Shown: positions 16,225 through 24,795 of the stretch, piece after piece | Position numbering within the stretch: position 1 is the first letter of the stretch | Layout of the letters: each line of letters starts with the position of its first letter | Source of the DNA: a bacterium | Lineage (GTDB): Bacteria > Myxococcota_A > UBA9160 > UBA6930 | DNA length: 64,000 nucleotides | Direction of reading: 5' to 3' | Assembly: GCA_024228115.1 (NCBI GenBank) | Contig: JAAETT010000249.1 | Location: 1-64,000 of the forward strand | Made by a program: the position numbers and the translations under genes | Notes under the pieces: generated by a model | Told to the model about the DNA's origin: nothing | Seen by the model: only the letters and a program-made list of their open reading frames with translations | The model's database searches: none

Positions 16225-17313
16225 ATGTCGCCCCCCGACGAGAAGAGCGCTCCTGCCTACGCGCGTGCCGGTGTCGATCTCGACAAGGACGAGGGATTCG
16301 TCGACGAGATCAAGGAGATCTCCCGGAGCACCTTCAGGCCAGAGATCCTGTCCTCGATTGGCGGCTTTGCCGGCCTCTTCAAGGCACCCGAGCGCTACCG
16401 CTCCCCGATTTTCGTGGCGGGCGCCGACGGGGTCGGAACGAAGCTGAAATTGGCAGCTTTGATGGGCCGCTATGACACGATCGGGATCGATTGCGTCGCC
16501 ATGGTCGTCAACGATCTGGTCGTGCAGGGCGCCGAACCGCTCGTCTTCCTCGACTACCTCGCCATGGGCGAGTTGGATGAAGAGATTGCCGCGGAGGCCT
16601 TGCGCGGCGTAGCCGAAGGCTGCCGGCGCGCGGGTTGTGCGCTCCTCGGCGGTGAGACGGCGAGCATGCCCGGTTTCTACCCGAAGAGCGAGCTGGAGTT
16701 GGTGGGATTCGGAGTCGGTGTCGTCGAACGGGATCGGGTCATCGACGGTTCGAGCATCGGCGTCGGAGATGTGCTGATCGGCCTGGCTTCCAACGGAGTC
16801 CACTCGAACGGCTTCTCGCTGGTCCGCCGAATCATCGACGAAGGCATCGCCGCCGGAAAATTCGACCTGCGAGAAGCGCCGCCCGAGCTGAATACATCGC
16901 TCGCTGCTGCCCTGCTCACGCCGACGCGCATCTACGTCAAGTCGGTCCTCAACCTGCTGCGTGATTTCACCCTCAACGGCATCGTCCACGTCACCGGCGG
17001 CGGCTTCGACGGCAACGTTCCCCGGATCCTGCCCTCAGGCGTACGCGCCCGCATCGATCTCTCGGCCTGGCCGCGCCCCCCGATCTTCGATTTCCTGGCG
17101 AAGCACGGCGAGATCTCGCAGCAGGAGATGCGCCGCGTCTTCAATTGTGGCCTCGGAATGATCCTGATCGCTCGCCGCCAGGACGCGGACGACATGCTGG
17201 AACGTCTCGCCGGAATGGGCGAACGCGCCTATCGGATCGGCAGCGTCGAAGCCAAGCCGGAAGACGAGCCGCCGTTGCTCTTCGAGGGCGGCGAGAAGGG
17301 CCCGGCTGGATGA
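16225..17313 (+). CDS. purM: Phosphoribosylformylglycinamidine cyclo-ligase (AIR synthetase)
   Basis: This enzyme closes the imidazole ring in purine synthesis, using ATP to turn FGAM into AIR in the cytoplasm. The 362-residue frame has the PurM landmarks: YARAGVDLDKDE, GADGVGTKLKLAA (about 67-79), DCVAMVVNDLVVQGAEPLVF, LLGGETASMPGFY, LASNGVHSNGFSLVR and VHVTGGGFDGNVPRILP. I chose ATG 16225 because the stretch between 16186 and there is not family sequence. purN, its usual neighbour, is not adjacent. The next gene follows after 22 bases. Confidence 0.96.
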   Translation: MSPPDEKSAPAYARAGVDLDKDEGFVDEIKEISRSTFRPEILSSIGGFAGLFKAPERYRSPIFVAGADGVGTKLKLAALMGRYDTIGIDCVAMVVNDLVVQGAEPLVFLDYLAMGELDEEIAAEALRGVAEGCRRAGCALLGGETASMPGFYPKSELELVGFGVGVVERDRVIDGSSIGVGDVLIGLASNGVHSNGFSLVRRIIDEGIAAGKFDLREAPPELNTSLAAALLTPTRIYVKSVLNLLRDFTLNGIVHVTGGGFDGNVPRILPSGVRARIDLSAWPRPPIFDFLAKHGEISQQEMRRVFNCGLGMILIARRQDADDMLERLAGMGERAYRIGSVEAKPEDEPPLLFEGGEKGPAG

Positions 17314-17335
17314 AGCCCGGGCCCGCGGAGCGCTG

Positions 17336-18721
17336 ATGGCTCGAGCGCGCATCGACACCCGGAACAGCCTTCGTTCGCGCCGCTGGGACGTGCTGGTGCT
17401 GGGCAGCGCCCTGCCCGGCCTGGTCGTCGGAATCCGGCTCGCGATGGCGGGCCACAGGGTGTTGATCGCGGAAGAGGACGCGACCGCCCGCACGCCGTTG
17501 TTGCTGCGTGAGCCCTTCATCGTGCCTGGCGTGCTCGGAGGGGGCCTGGCCGATGGGGCCCTTCGCGCCCTCGGGATCCCCTTGATCGAGCGACGACGGT
17601 TCGCGCCGAGCGAGGTCGCCTATCAAGTGCTTCTTCCGGAAGCCCGCCTCGATGTCGGGGATCGGGACATGACGGCCGGGGAACTCGTCGCTTGGGGTCT
17701 GGCCAAACCCGAGCATGCCCGGGCCCTTGCCCACGAACTCGAACGCAGTGCCGCGGAACTCGGACAGGGATTGCTCGAGGCCCCCTTCGTGAAGCGAGGG
17801 GCACGTCTGCCCTCATTCTCCCGAGATGCCCCGACAGGGGTTGGGCTTCCGACCGGCGTCTCCACGGCGGATGGCGAACTCGCCGACTACTTCTCCCTCC
17901 AGAGCCGAGGACTCAGCGAGCTACCAGGGACCGACCCAGGGCCAGAACCGGCGACCCGCTTGCTAGGCGCGAACCTGGCCGGCGGTAGTGGCCACTCGAT
18001 TCGCGAAACAGGCCTGTTGGGTGCGCTGCGCGAACGGCTGGAATCCCTCCACGCAGAATTCCGAACCATCGGCTGCCCCTTCGAATTCGTCGAGTTGGGA
18101 CAACATCCGGGCATCCTCCGCGCCGGGCCGGGAGATGTATGGTTGGGGCGCGCCCTGGTCATCAACACGGTGGATGGATCCCTTACCCGGGCCCTCGAGG
18201 GCTGGGACAAGCCCGTCCCGGGCTTTCTGGGCGGGGAGGCGCCGGCCTTCAGGCGTTGCGCCGTCCACTTCCGCGCGCTCCGGGAAGTGGTGCCCGAGCC
18301 GCTGGCGCCCCGCGCCTTGCTTCCTGCTCCAGAAGGCTCTCCGTTCGTCAGCCCGATTCGTCTTTCGGTCCATCCCTCGGCGCGGGGCAGTCGCTTCGCC
18401 GAATTGGTGGCCAGTGCGACGATCCCGGCCGAGGCCGATCCGGCACCGGCAGCGGACGCCCTGGAGGCCGAGATCCGCGAGTTGATGCCCTTCTCCGAGA
18501 AGCGGCTGAAGGCGGGGCCCCTACCCCCCATCCCTGGTTGGGACGATCCCATGAGCCAACCCGCACACGCGAGCGGCTGGCCCAGCACGGTGAACATCCG
18601 CACCCGCAGCCGCGAACCCGTCTTCACCCTGCCCCGCGAGGAGGTGGCTTCGCTGGGTCTCGAAGGCGAACTCCTGCTCGGCTGGCGGGCGGGGGATGCC
18701 ATTCGCGAGGAGCTCGGGTAG
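17336..18721 (+). CDS. Uncharacterised FAD/NAD(P)-binding Rossmann protein
   Basis: A 461-residue protein of unknown function. The start has a dinucleotide-binding fold, DVLVLGSALPGLVVGIRLAM, with Gly-x-x-x-x-Gly spacing in place of the usual GxGxxG, followed by AGHRVLIAEE, where the acidic residue would bind the ribose. Later parts resemble the phytoene-desaturase/amine-oxidase outline only loosely: a C-terminal FTLPREEVASLGLEGELLLG and a GWRAG-AI end like the FAD-pyrophosphate return. It may be a flavoprotein or a degenerate relative that no longer binds FAD tightly. It lies between purM and an MsbA-like exporter, all on the same strand, probably one transcript. No substrate can be proposed. 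Confidence 0.55.
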   Translation: MARARIDTRNSLRSRRWDVLVLGSALPGLVVGIRLAMAGHRVLIAEEDATARTPLLLREPFIVPGVLGGGLADGALRALGIPLIERRRFAPSEVAYQVLLPEARLDVGDRDMTAGELVAWGLAKPEHARALAHELERSAAELGQGLLEAPFVKRGARLPSFSRDAPTGVGLPTGVSTADGELADYFSLQSRGLSELPGTDPGPEPATRLLGANLAGGSGHSIRETGLLGALRERLESLHAEFRTIGCPFEFVELGQHPGILRAGPGDVWLGRALVINTVDGSLTRALEGWDKPVPGFLGGEAPAFRRCAVHFRALREVVPEPLAPRALLPAPEGSPFVSPIRLSVHPSARGSRFAELVASATIPAEADPAPAADALEAEIRELMPFSEKRLKAGPLPPIPGWDDPMSQPAHASGWPSTVNIRTRSREPVFTLPREEVASLGLEGELLLGWRAGDAIREELG

Positions 18722-18751
18722 CCCCTACCCTCGGCGGTGCCCCCGGAGGAA

Positions 18752-20665
18752 ATGTTGACCGAACCTTCCCCCATGCCTGGGGAGGAACCCGGGGCTCTGG
18801 CTCCTGGGTCGTTCTCCTCATTCTGGCGCCTGCTCGCCTACGTGCGTCCGTACGTGGGGCTCATGCTGGTCGCCATCCTGGCAGCCCTTGTCTATTCCGG
18901 CGCCCGCACGGGCCGGGCCGTGCTCGTCCAACCGCTCTTCGATGATGTCATCCTGCCGCAGGCTTCGGCTGGCAGCGCACCGGCGCTCGGCGATTGGTTC
19001 GACTCCGCACTCGGCGGCGGAGACGCCAGCGCCCCGGATGCTCTCGCGGAGGCCGAAGCGCCTGGCGGCGATGCGGTCGTCAGCAAGGTCAAGGAGACCC
19101 TGCCACGCATCCTGCTGGCAGCCCTGCTGATCCTGACGCTTCTGCCGATCTCCCATTTCTTCCAGGTCTACCTTGCCGAGACCGTGCTCGGGCGTGTGTT
19201 GGTGGACGTTCAGCGGGATCTCTGTGCGAAGCTGCTCCGCCTTCCCTTGCGCTTCCACCACGGCGTGAGCCGTGGCGACACGCTCTCCCGGGTGATGAAC
19301 GACGCCCAGCGAGCACAGCAATCCCTCGACCTGCTCTTCTCCGATGTCGTCCAGAGCGTGCTCGCGCTGGGCGTAGGTGTCGCGACGTTGCTCTACCTCT
19401 CGTGGCCACTCACGCTCACCCTGGTCGTCGTCGCGCCCCCGGTCGCAGGCGCCATCGCGATCTTCGGCCGTCGCATCCGCAAGAGCGCGCGACGCCGGCA
19501 GCAGAGCCAGGCAGACGTCACCGGGCGGCTCGTCCAGATCCTTGCGGGAATCAAGGTCATCAAAGCCTTCCGTGCCGAGCCGGGCGAGGAACATGCCTTC
19601 GACGAGCACAACCTCCGCTACTACCGCCGAAACCTGAAGGTCGTCAAGAACCGGGCGCTCTCCCGCGCCGTCGTCGAGGCCATTACCAATGCGGCCGGCA
19701 TCGGCGTGCTATTGCTAGGCGTCGCCGTCGTCGCCGGGCAACTTTGGGGCCTCACGGTCGGCTCACTCATGGCTTTCATCGTCGTAATGCAGACGACCTA
19801 CCGGCCCATGAAGGAGATCACCAAGGGCTGGACCAAGCTGCAGGAGGCCATGCCTTCGGCTGAACGCTTCTTCCAACTCCTCGATACCGAGGGCGAGCCG
19901 GCCGACGCGCCGGATGCCGTCCACTTGCCCGCACTGCGCAATGGGATCTCGATCTCCAACCTCTCCTTCTCCTACGGCCGCGAGCCCGTGCTGACGGACC
20001 TCTCCCTGGAGGTCGTGCGCGGCGAGGTCGTTGCCATCGTCGGCCCGACCGGCAGCGGCAAGACCACCCTCGTCGATCTCATCCTGCGTTTCTACGATCC
20101 CGAAGAGGGCCGCATCGAGGTGGATGGCATCGATCTGCGAAACCTGGCGCGCCATTCCTGGCAGGATCGTTGCGCCGTGGTCAGCCAGGATCCATTCCTG
20201 TTCACGGGCAGCATCCGGGAGAACATCCGTTACGGCAGGCCGGACGCGAGTGAGGACGAAGTCCTGGCAGCGGCTCGTGCCGCCCACGTGGAAGAGTTCG
20301 CGAGCGAGCTTCCCGAGGGCTACGAAACGGATGTCGGCGACGCCGGCGTTCGTCTCTCGGGGGGCCAACGCCAGCGCATCACCATCGCCCGGGCCATTCT
20401 TTGCGACCCGGATGTCTTGATCTTCGACGAGGCCACGAGTTCCCTCGATGCCAAGAGCGAGCGCTATGTGCAGGACGCCATCGAAACGCTCCTGGGCGGG
20501 CGAACTGTCTTCATCATTGCACACCGGCTCTCGACCGTTCGACACGCCGACAAGATCCTCGTCCTCGACGGCGGCAAGGTGGCCGACGTAGGCAAGCATG
20601 ATGAGCTGATGGCTCGGGGCGGGCTGTATCGGGAACTGATGACGCTGCAGGGCAGCCCGGGCTAG
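18752..20665 (+). CDS. MsbA-like homodimeric lipid/drug ABC exporter
   Basis: About 637 residues. There are six membrane segments, with an unusual periplasmic Ala/Gly/Asp-rich insertion between the first two (about residues 70-105), and then the ATPase: Walker A GPTGSGKTT, Q-loop SQDPFLF, signature RLSGGQRQR, Walker B VLIFDEATSSLD and H-loop IAHRLST. All catalytic residues are intact, so it can work as a homodimer. The likely role is flipping lipid A-core or another lipid across the inner membrane, given the LPS genes elsewhere in the window. The start is uncertain: GTG 18737, ATG 18752 and TTG 18755 all surround a GGAGGA site at 18745. Its stop codon abuts the stop of the convergent next gene. 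Confidence 0.88.
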   Translation: MLTEPSPMPGEEPGALAPGSFSSFWRLLAYVRPYVGLMLVAILAALVYSGARTGRAVLVQPLFDDVILPQASAGSAPALGDWFDSALGGGDASAPDALAEAEAPGGDAVVSKVKETLPRILLAALLILTLLPISHFFQVYLAETVLGRVLVDVQRDLCAKLLRLPLRFHHGVSRGDTLSRVMNDAQRAQQSLDLLFSDVVQSVLALGVGVATLLYLSWPLTLTLVVVAPPVAGAIAIFGRRIRKSARRRQQSQADVTGRLVQILAGIKVIKAFRAEPGEEHAFDEHNLRYYRRNLKVVKNRALSRAVVEAITNAAGIGVLLLGVAVVAGQLWGLTVGSLMAFIVVMQTTYRPMKEITKGWTKLQEAMPSAERFFQLLDTEGEPADAPDAVHLPALRNGISISNLSFSYGREPVLTDLSLEVVRGEVVAIVGPTGSGKTTLVDLILRFYDPEEGRIEVDGIDLRNLARHSWQDRCAVVSQDPFLFTGSIRENIRYGRPDASEDEVLAAARAAHVEEFASELPEGYETDVGDAGVRLSGGQRQRITIARAILCDPDVLIFDEATSSLDAKSERYVQDAIETLLGGRTVFIIAHRLSTVRHADKILVLDGGKVADVGKHDELMARGGLYRELMTLQGSPG

Positions 20666-21931
20666 CTAGGCCGCCTGGGGGAGAGGCTCCCAGAGATCGA
20701 CGATCTTCCCTCCGCGCACGGCGGCAATCGGGCCGAACTGGAGCATCACGAACTCGCTCTGGGTGGGCCGGAAGAAGACCGTGTCGTCAACGCCGAGATC
20801 GACCTGCCGCGAACCGTTCAACATCTCCTGATTCGTGCTCCGGCCGTAGATGGGATGGGTGACGAGTCCGGGCGGAGATACGGGCTCGGCTTTCCAGTAG
20901 CCGCCGTACAAGAAGAATGTCCGCGCGCGATTCGGATCCCAGAGTTGGTGAAGCGGGCCCAGATCGATGGCGGGGAGCTCAAGGCCCTCCTTGACCTTGA
21001 GAACCGGCGTCCCGATGAAGAGCGCTGGAACATGCTCGGAGAGGGTATCGATATCGAAGTTCAGGGGCTTGACGAGGCCGGAGCCGATTGCGAGTTCGTT
21101 GGAGAGGCCGTCGACGTCGTCCCACAGACGATAGGTGGGGCTACCGGCGGCATTCAAGATCAGATCTTGCTCGCGCCAATCGCCGGCCTGGCTGCGCCAG
21201 GCCTCGAGGAAGCCTCGATAGCGCGCCTCGACGCGCTCGAACTCCCTGGCGCGCACACCCAGGGCTTCGGGAAGCGCCGCGTGCGCGTCGTAGCCCATCA
21301 AACCGCCGAAGCGCAGGTGAGGATCGTCCCGGATGACTGCCAACAGGCGTGCCAATTCCGCAGGACTCCCCATTCCCCCGCGCCGAAGACCCACATCGAT
21401 CTCGACATTGAGGATGAGTTCGAGATTTCGCGCCTCGGCGAGCTCGCGGTACTGCCGCAAGCGCTCCGGGCTATCGATCAGCCATTGGAGCTGGCGCGCG
21501 GGATCGAAGGCACCTGGCCGTAGCCGCTCGTAGAAGCGATTCGCGGCGATCGCCGGCATCGGCTTGCCGAGCAGCAGGTCGGCGCTTGGATGACTCGCAG
21601 CGACCGCGTTCAGGAACGGCTGGTGGAAGACCATGAGTCGCTGGCTTTCGGCTCGTGCCATCACGTAGTCGAGCATCGGCGCACTGGGAAGGGATTTCGC
21701 GACGATTCGGAATGCGCGAGGGCCAAGAGCCCGCCGAACCTCCTCGATATTGGAATCGAGCCGGTCCAGGTCGACAACCAACGTGGGCCGTGCGAGGCCC
21801 TCTCGCTGCAGAGCAGCCGAGAGTTCCAGGAAATAGACCTCGTGTCCGCCCCGCCCGCGGCTCTCCGGGCGAAGCCACCAGAGCCCGGCCGCCGCACCCG
21901 CCGCCGCCAACAAAAAGCTGCGCCGCTTCAT
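20666..21931 (-). CDS. Tat-exported PLP-fold protein of the alanine racemase N / D-threonine aldolase (DSD1) type
   Basis: A 421-residue protein with a twin-arginine signal, MKRRSFLLAAAGAAAGLWWL, so it is exported folded. The body is an alanine-racemase-type barrel: ARPTLVVDLDRLDSNI, then FRIVAKSLPSAPMLDYV with the probable PLP lysine, LILNVEIDVGLRRGG, and LILNAAGSPTYRLW. In DSD1/D-threonine aldolases the C-terminal domain carries a metal site with SEEH and HxC elements. Here the equivalent reads PTQSEFVMLQFG and ends LWEPLPQAA, with no such ligands, so metal-dependent aldolase or dehydratase chemistry is doubtful. ATG 21931 overlaps the flavoprotein's stop (ATGA) and follows GGAG. It closes a three-gene exported redox module. 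Confidence 0.72.
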   Translation of the reverse strand: MKRRSFLLAAAGAAAGLWWLRPESRGRGGHEVYFLELSAALQREGLARPTLVVDLDRLDSNIEEVRRALGPRAFRIVAKSLPSAPMLDYVMARAESQRLMVFHQPFLNAVAASHPSADLLLGKPMPAIAANRFYERLRPGAFDPARQLQWLIDSPERLRQYRELAEARNLELILNVEIDVGLRRGGMGSPAELARLLAVIRDDPHLRFGGLMGYDAHAALPEALGVRAREFERVEARYRGFLEAWRSQAGDWREQDLILNAAGSPTYRLWDDVDGLSNELAIGSGLVKPLNFDIDTLSEHVPALFIGTPVLKVKEGLELPAIDLGPLHQLWDPNRARTFFLYGGYWKAEPVSPPGLVTHPIYGRSTNQEMLNGSRQVDLGVDDTVFFRPTQSEFVMLQFGPIAAVRGGKIVDLWEPLPQAA

Positions 21932-23367
21932 GAAGTCTCCTCCCATGCCGGGCTCCGGGTCACGCCGAAGACGGACCGGAGGTGTTCATTGAGCATCCGG
22001 CCCTTCGGATCGAGGCTCTCTCGCACGGCCAGGAAATCCTTCCAGCGGGGGTAGAGCTGAGCCAGGCTCTCGGAGGTCTGGGTATGCAGCTTGCCCCAAT
22101 GAGGCCGGCCTTCGTACTTCCGGAACACGCGCTCCATCGCATTGAAGTAGGGGCGATACTCCTCGTCCGCGAACTGGTGGATCGAGATCGTGCAGCCATC
22201 CCGCTCATGGAACATGCTGAGCCAACTATCATCCCGTTGGACGTACCGATACTCGATCGGGAAAATCACGGGGATTCCCTTGCGCCGAATCGTGTCGAGG
22301 ATTTCCCGAAGACAATCGGGCCCCGCGTCGGACGGCACGGTGTACTCCATCTCGCGAAAGCGAGAGATGCGCACGTGGGTCAAGACCTGGAAGGATGGCC
22401 CGCTGCGGACGATGGACTCGGCGCCCCCGAGGTCGGAGACGATGCTCTCGTAGAGCCGGCTTCCCAGCAGAGGCACGCCACCGACCTTGCGATAAGCGTC
22501 GCGGAGGGCCTGGATCGGGTCCTCCTCGACAGGAAACTCCGGCGTGGGCTCATGGCGTCCCTCGTCCGTCGCAATGACCATCGCCGCGCCGGTATGCGGA
22601 AAGGCGTAGAATTCGAAGTGGCGATGCCGCTTGCGTCGATCCTCGATCTCATCCAACACATCCTCCAGGATCTCGAACGAGGTGGTCTCGGTGAGATCGA
22701 AGGGTCGTTGGTTCTGCAGTGTCATTCGGCTCACGACACCAAGCGCGCCCAACGAGCAGCGAGCGGCCTGAAAGATCTCCGGGTTCTGATCGAAGCTGCA
22801 TTCGATGAGATCGCCAGCGGGCGTCGCCAGCGTCAACGCCTGCAGCGTGCTCGAAAGCGAGCCGAAGGCCGGGCCCGTCCCATGGGTCGATGTCGCGACG
22901 GCTCCACCCAGGGCCTGGTACGCGATATCGGGAAGGTTCGGCATGGCCTGCCCCACGGCCTGGAGGGCGGGGCCGAGCTGATGAAGCCGGGTGCCCGCCC
23001 AGACCTCGGCCTGGAGGCGCTCCGTATCCGCGCTCACGACCCCACTCATCAGATCGCAGGCGACCAGCGTGCCGTCGCTGGGAACCAATGGGCTGAAGGA
23101 ATGCCCCGCGCCGACCGGACGAATCACACCGGGTGCCGTTCGAAGAAGATCAGCCAAGGCCGCCTCGTTCGTGGGGGCACCGCGCAGGGCGGACCGGCAG
23201 CCCTGGTTGGCAGCCCAATTTCGCCAGGGCAGGGCTTCACCGGAATGGTAGGCGGGAAGGTTTTCCGAGGCCGGCCCCAAGCTCGTCCTGCGGCAAGCCG
23301 GAAGCAGACCGGTTCCCGCCGCAACGAGTGCCGCGTGGAGAAGCTCCCGTCGCGTGGTCGCTCTCAT
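21928..23367 (-). CDS. FAD-binding oxidoreductase, D-arabinono/L-gulono-1,4-lactone oxidase family, Tat lipoprotein
   Basis: A 479-residue aldonolactone-oxidoreductase-type flavoprotein. After a Tat-like signal (MRATTRRELLHAALVAAG) with a lipobox-like LLPAC comes WRNWAANQGCRS and the FAD-binding PVGAGHSFSPL (about 70-80), then GGAVATSTHGTG. The C-terminal ALO domain ends with PHWGKLHTQ, where the HWGK motif holds conserved active-site residues, and DPKGRMLNEHLRSVFG. It probably sits on the outer face of the inner membrane or in the periplasm and oxidises a sugar lactone or alcohol. The cytochrome c5 gene directly upstream (four-base overlap) suggests electrons go to that cytochrome rather than to oxygen. 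ATG 23367 is used; the longer frame from 23706 is antisense-like sequence of the cytochrome gene. Confidence 0.83.
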   Translation of the reverse strand: MRATTRRELLHAALVAAGTGLLPACRRTSLGPASENLPAYHSGEALPWRNWAANQGCRSALRGAPTNEAALADLLRTAPGVIRPVGAGHSFSPLVPSDGTLVACDLMSGVVSADTERLQAEVWAGTRLHQLGPALQAVGQAMPNLPDIAYQALGGAVATSTHGTGPAFGSLSSTLQALTLATPAGDLIECSFDQNPEIFQAARCSLGALGVVSRMTLQNQRPFDLTETTSFEILEDVLDEIEDRRKRHRHFEFYAFPHTGAAMVIATDEGRHEPTPEFPVEEDPIQALRDAYRKVGGVPLLGSRLYESIVSDLGGAESIVRSGPSFQVLTHVRISRFREMEYTVPSDAGPDCLREILDTIRRKGIPVIFPIEYRYVQRDDSWLSMFHERDGCTISIHQFADEEYRPYFNAMERVFRKYEGRPHWGKLHTQTSESLAQLYPRWKDFLAVRESLDPKGRMLNEHLRSVFGVTRSPAWEETS

Positions 23368-23726
23368 TCTTCGCGGGCCGGGGGAATTCCGGCCAGGAAG
23401 GCCACGAGATGCCGAAGCTCCTCTTCCGTACAAAAGCTGCAGGTACCGAGAGGAGGCATCCCAAACCAGCCGTCCACGGTGTTGGCGAGGAGTTGGTCGA
23501 GCCCCTTGGCCCGACGCGCTTGCCATTCGGTCTCGCCCCCGACCACCGGAACCCCGATGCCCGGCTGGGTATGACATTCGGCGCAGATCTGTTGGAAGAC
23601 CTGAGCCTCTCGAGCCGTCAGGGCGCTCGCAACCGAAGCTCCTCCCCATCCGGAGGAACTGACTCCGACAAGCATCAGGCCTGCGAGCATCCAGCCCCGC
23701 GACCATGCATTCGACATCGCGTCCAT
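23364..23726 (-). CDS. Exported c-type cytochrome, cytochrome c5-like
   Basis: A 120-residue precursor with an N-terminal signal (SRGWMLAGLMLVGVSSSGWG) and one heme site CAECH near residue 48. The distal methionine is in GWFGMPPLG, followed by CSFC, the extra cysteine pair that marks the cytochrome c5 group. It would be a periplasmic one-electron carrier. It overlaps the lactone-oxidoreductase-like gene and starts one base after the GHMP kinase stop, so it is the natural electron acceptor of that flavoprotein. Confidence 0.87.
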   Translation of the reverse strand: MDAMSNAWSRGWMLAGLMLVGVSSSGWGGASVASALTAREAQVFQQICAECHTQPGIGVPVVGGETEWQARRAKGLDQLLANTVDGWFGMPPLGTCSFCTEEELRHLVAFLAGIPPAREE

Positions 23727-23727
23727 G

Positions 23728-24795
23728 CTAACCCACAGCCTCGTCCGAGGGACGTTCGCTACCGAGATTCAACGGCAGGCAGGTCACGCCCTCTTCTTCC
23801 TCCAGTCTGCGAGCCAGCTCCTCGCGTGCCCGATCATCACGGGCCAACACCTGGGCCGAGCCGTCCCCTTGAGAACCGATCCCCTTGGCACCAAGGCCGA
23901 GTTCGGCAACGGCGGGATGGGCCAGGATTTCGTGCAAGCGCGGAGAGCGGAGCTCTTCGCTGGCGGGTGCCACGGCCTCGTCGAAGCACGCCTGGGCTTC
24001 AGTGAGACAAGCGCCCAGGCCAACCGGGTCGCCGACTTCGATCGCGCGGCGCCCTTCCGCCACCAGCTGGGCGTTCGCCTCCCCGAGACCCTCCCGAACC
24101 CGACGCGCCAAGGCTCCCTCCGTGTCCGGAAAACAAGCGTTGAGGTCGGAGAGGATTCGACGCGTGTCCTTGCCCCGACGGAGGTCGACGATCAAGAAGT
24201 GGAATGCGGCACCGGGTTCCACGACTTCGGCCTCCAGATCAGCGCCATCGAAAACGAGGGAAGTGATCTGGCGACCATAGGCGCAGATCTGATCCATGCG
24301 TCCGCATTCCGAACCCGTGCGGCGTTCCCCGGCGTAGGCGAGATCCATCTCGGCATCCAGATCGAGGCCGAGCTCATAGGCTTCCGAATACGCCCGAGCC
24401 AACAAGACGCAGACGGCGGCCGACGAAGACAAACCCTTGCGAACAGGGAGATCGGATTGGACTCGTAGGCGAAGGCCGCCGACCTGGAACCGCTCGATCG
24501 CCTCTGCCGCAACGCCAGCCGCGTAGCTGAAGAAATCGGCACCGGCAGCGGCGGCAGCCAACGCCGAGGCCGTGGCCTGGATTCGTGCCGGCCCCATCTC
24601 TTCGCCGTGGGGCAGGATGCTCTCGATCTCGAGGGCACCCGCGATCGGCCGGGCTTCTGCGCGAAGGCCCTGGTCGGTGCCCGCAACAAGACAATGACCG
24701 CGCGAGATCCCCGGATCGGTGGATCGGTAGCCTGCCGCCCAATCGGAATGCTCTCCCATGAGACACAGCCGCCCGGGCACGAATAGCGAGTTCAA
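23728..24795 (-). CDS. GHMP-family sugar kinase (galactokinase-like)
   Basis: A 355-residue small-molecule kinase. It begins LFVPGRLCLMGEHSDW, matching the galactokinase GR-NLIGEHTDY signature, and continues with GLSSSAAVCVLLARAY, the GHMP phosphate-binding loop (about 135-150). GSECGRMDQICAYG resembles the galactokinase substrate helix with its catalytic Asp, and GLGAKGIGSQGDGSAQVLA is the third glycine-rich motif. The phosphorylated sugar is unknown. Lying between a GT4 glycosyltransferase and the redox module, it could serve LPS sugar activation. Start and stop overlap the neighbours closely (four and one-base arrangement). Confidence 0.78.
   Translation of the reverse strand: MNSLFVPGRLCLMGEHSDWAAGYRSTDPGISRGHCLVAGTDQGLRAEARPIAGALEIESILPHGEEMGPARIQATASALAAAAAGADFFSYAAGVAAEAIERFQVGGLRLRVQSDLPVRKGLSSSAAVCVLLARAYSEAYELGLDLDAEMDLAYAGERRTGSECGRMDQICAYGRQITSLVFDGADLEAEVVEPGAAFHFLIVDLRRGKDTRRILSDLNACFPDTEGALARRVREGLGEANAQLVAEGRRAIEVGDPVGLGACLTEAQACFDEAVAPASEELRSPRLHEILAHPAVAELGLGAKGIGSQGDGSAQVLARDDRAREELARRLEEEEGVTCLPLNLGSERPSDEAVG

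Noticed and set aside
20660-20670. Abutting stop codons (GCTAGCTAGG) as an attachment site
   Set aside because: It is just two TAG stops of convergent genes placed back to back. No repeat of it or integrase gene is in the window.
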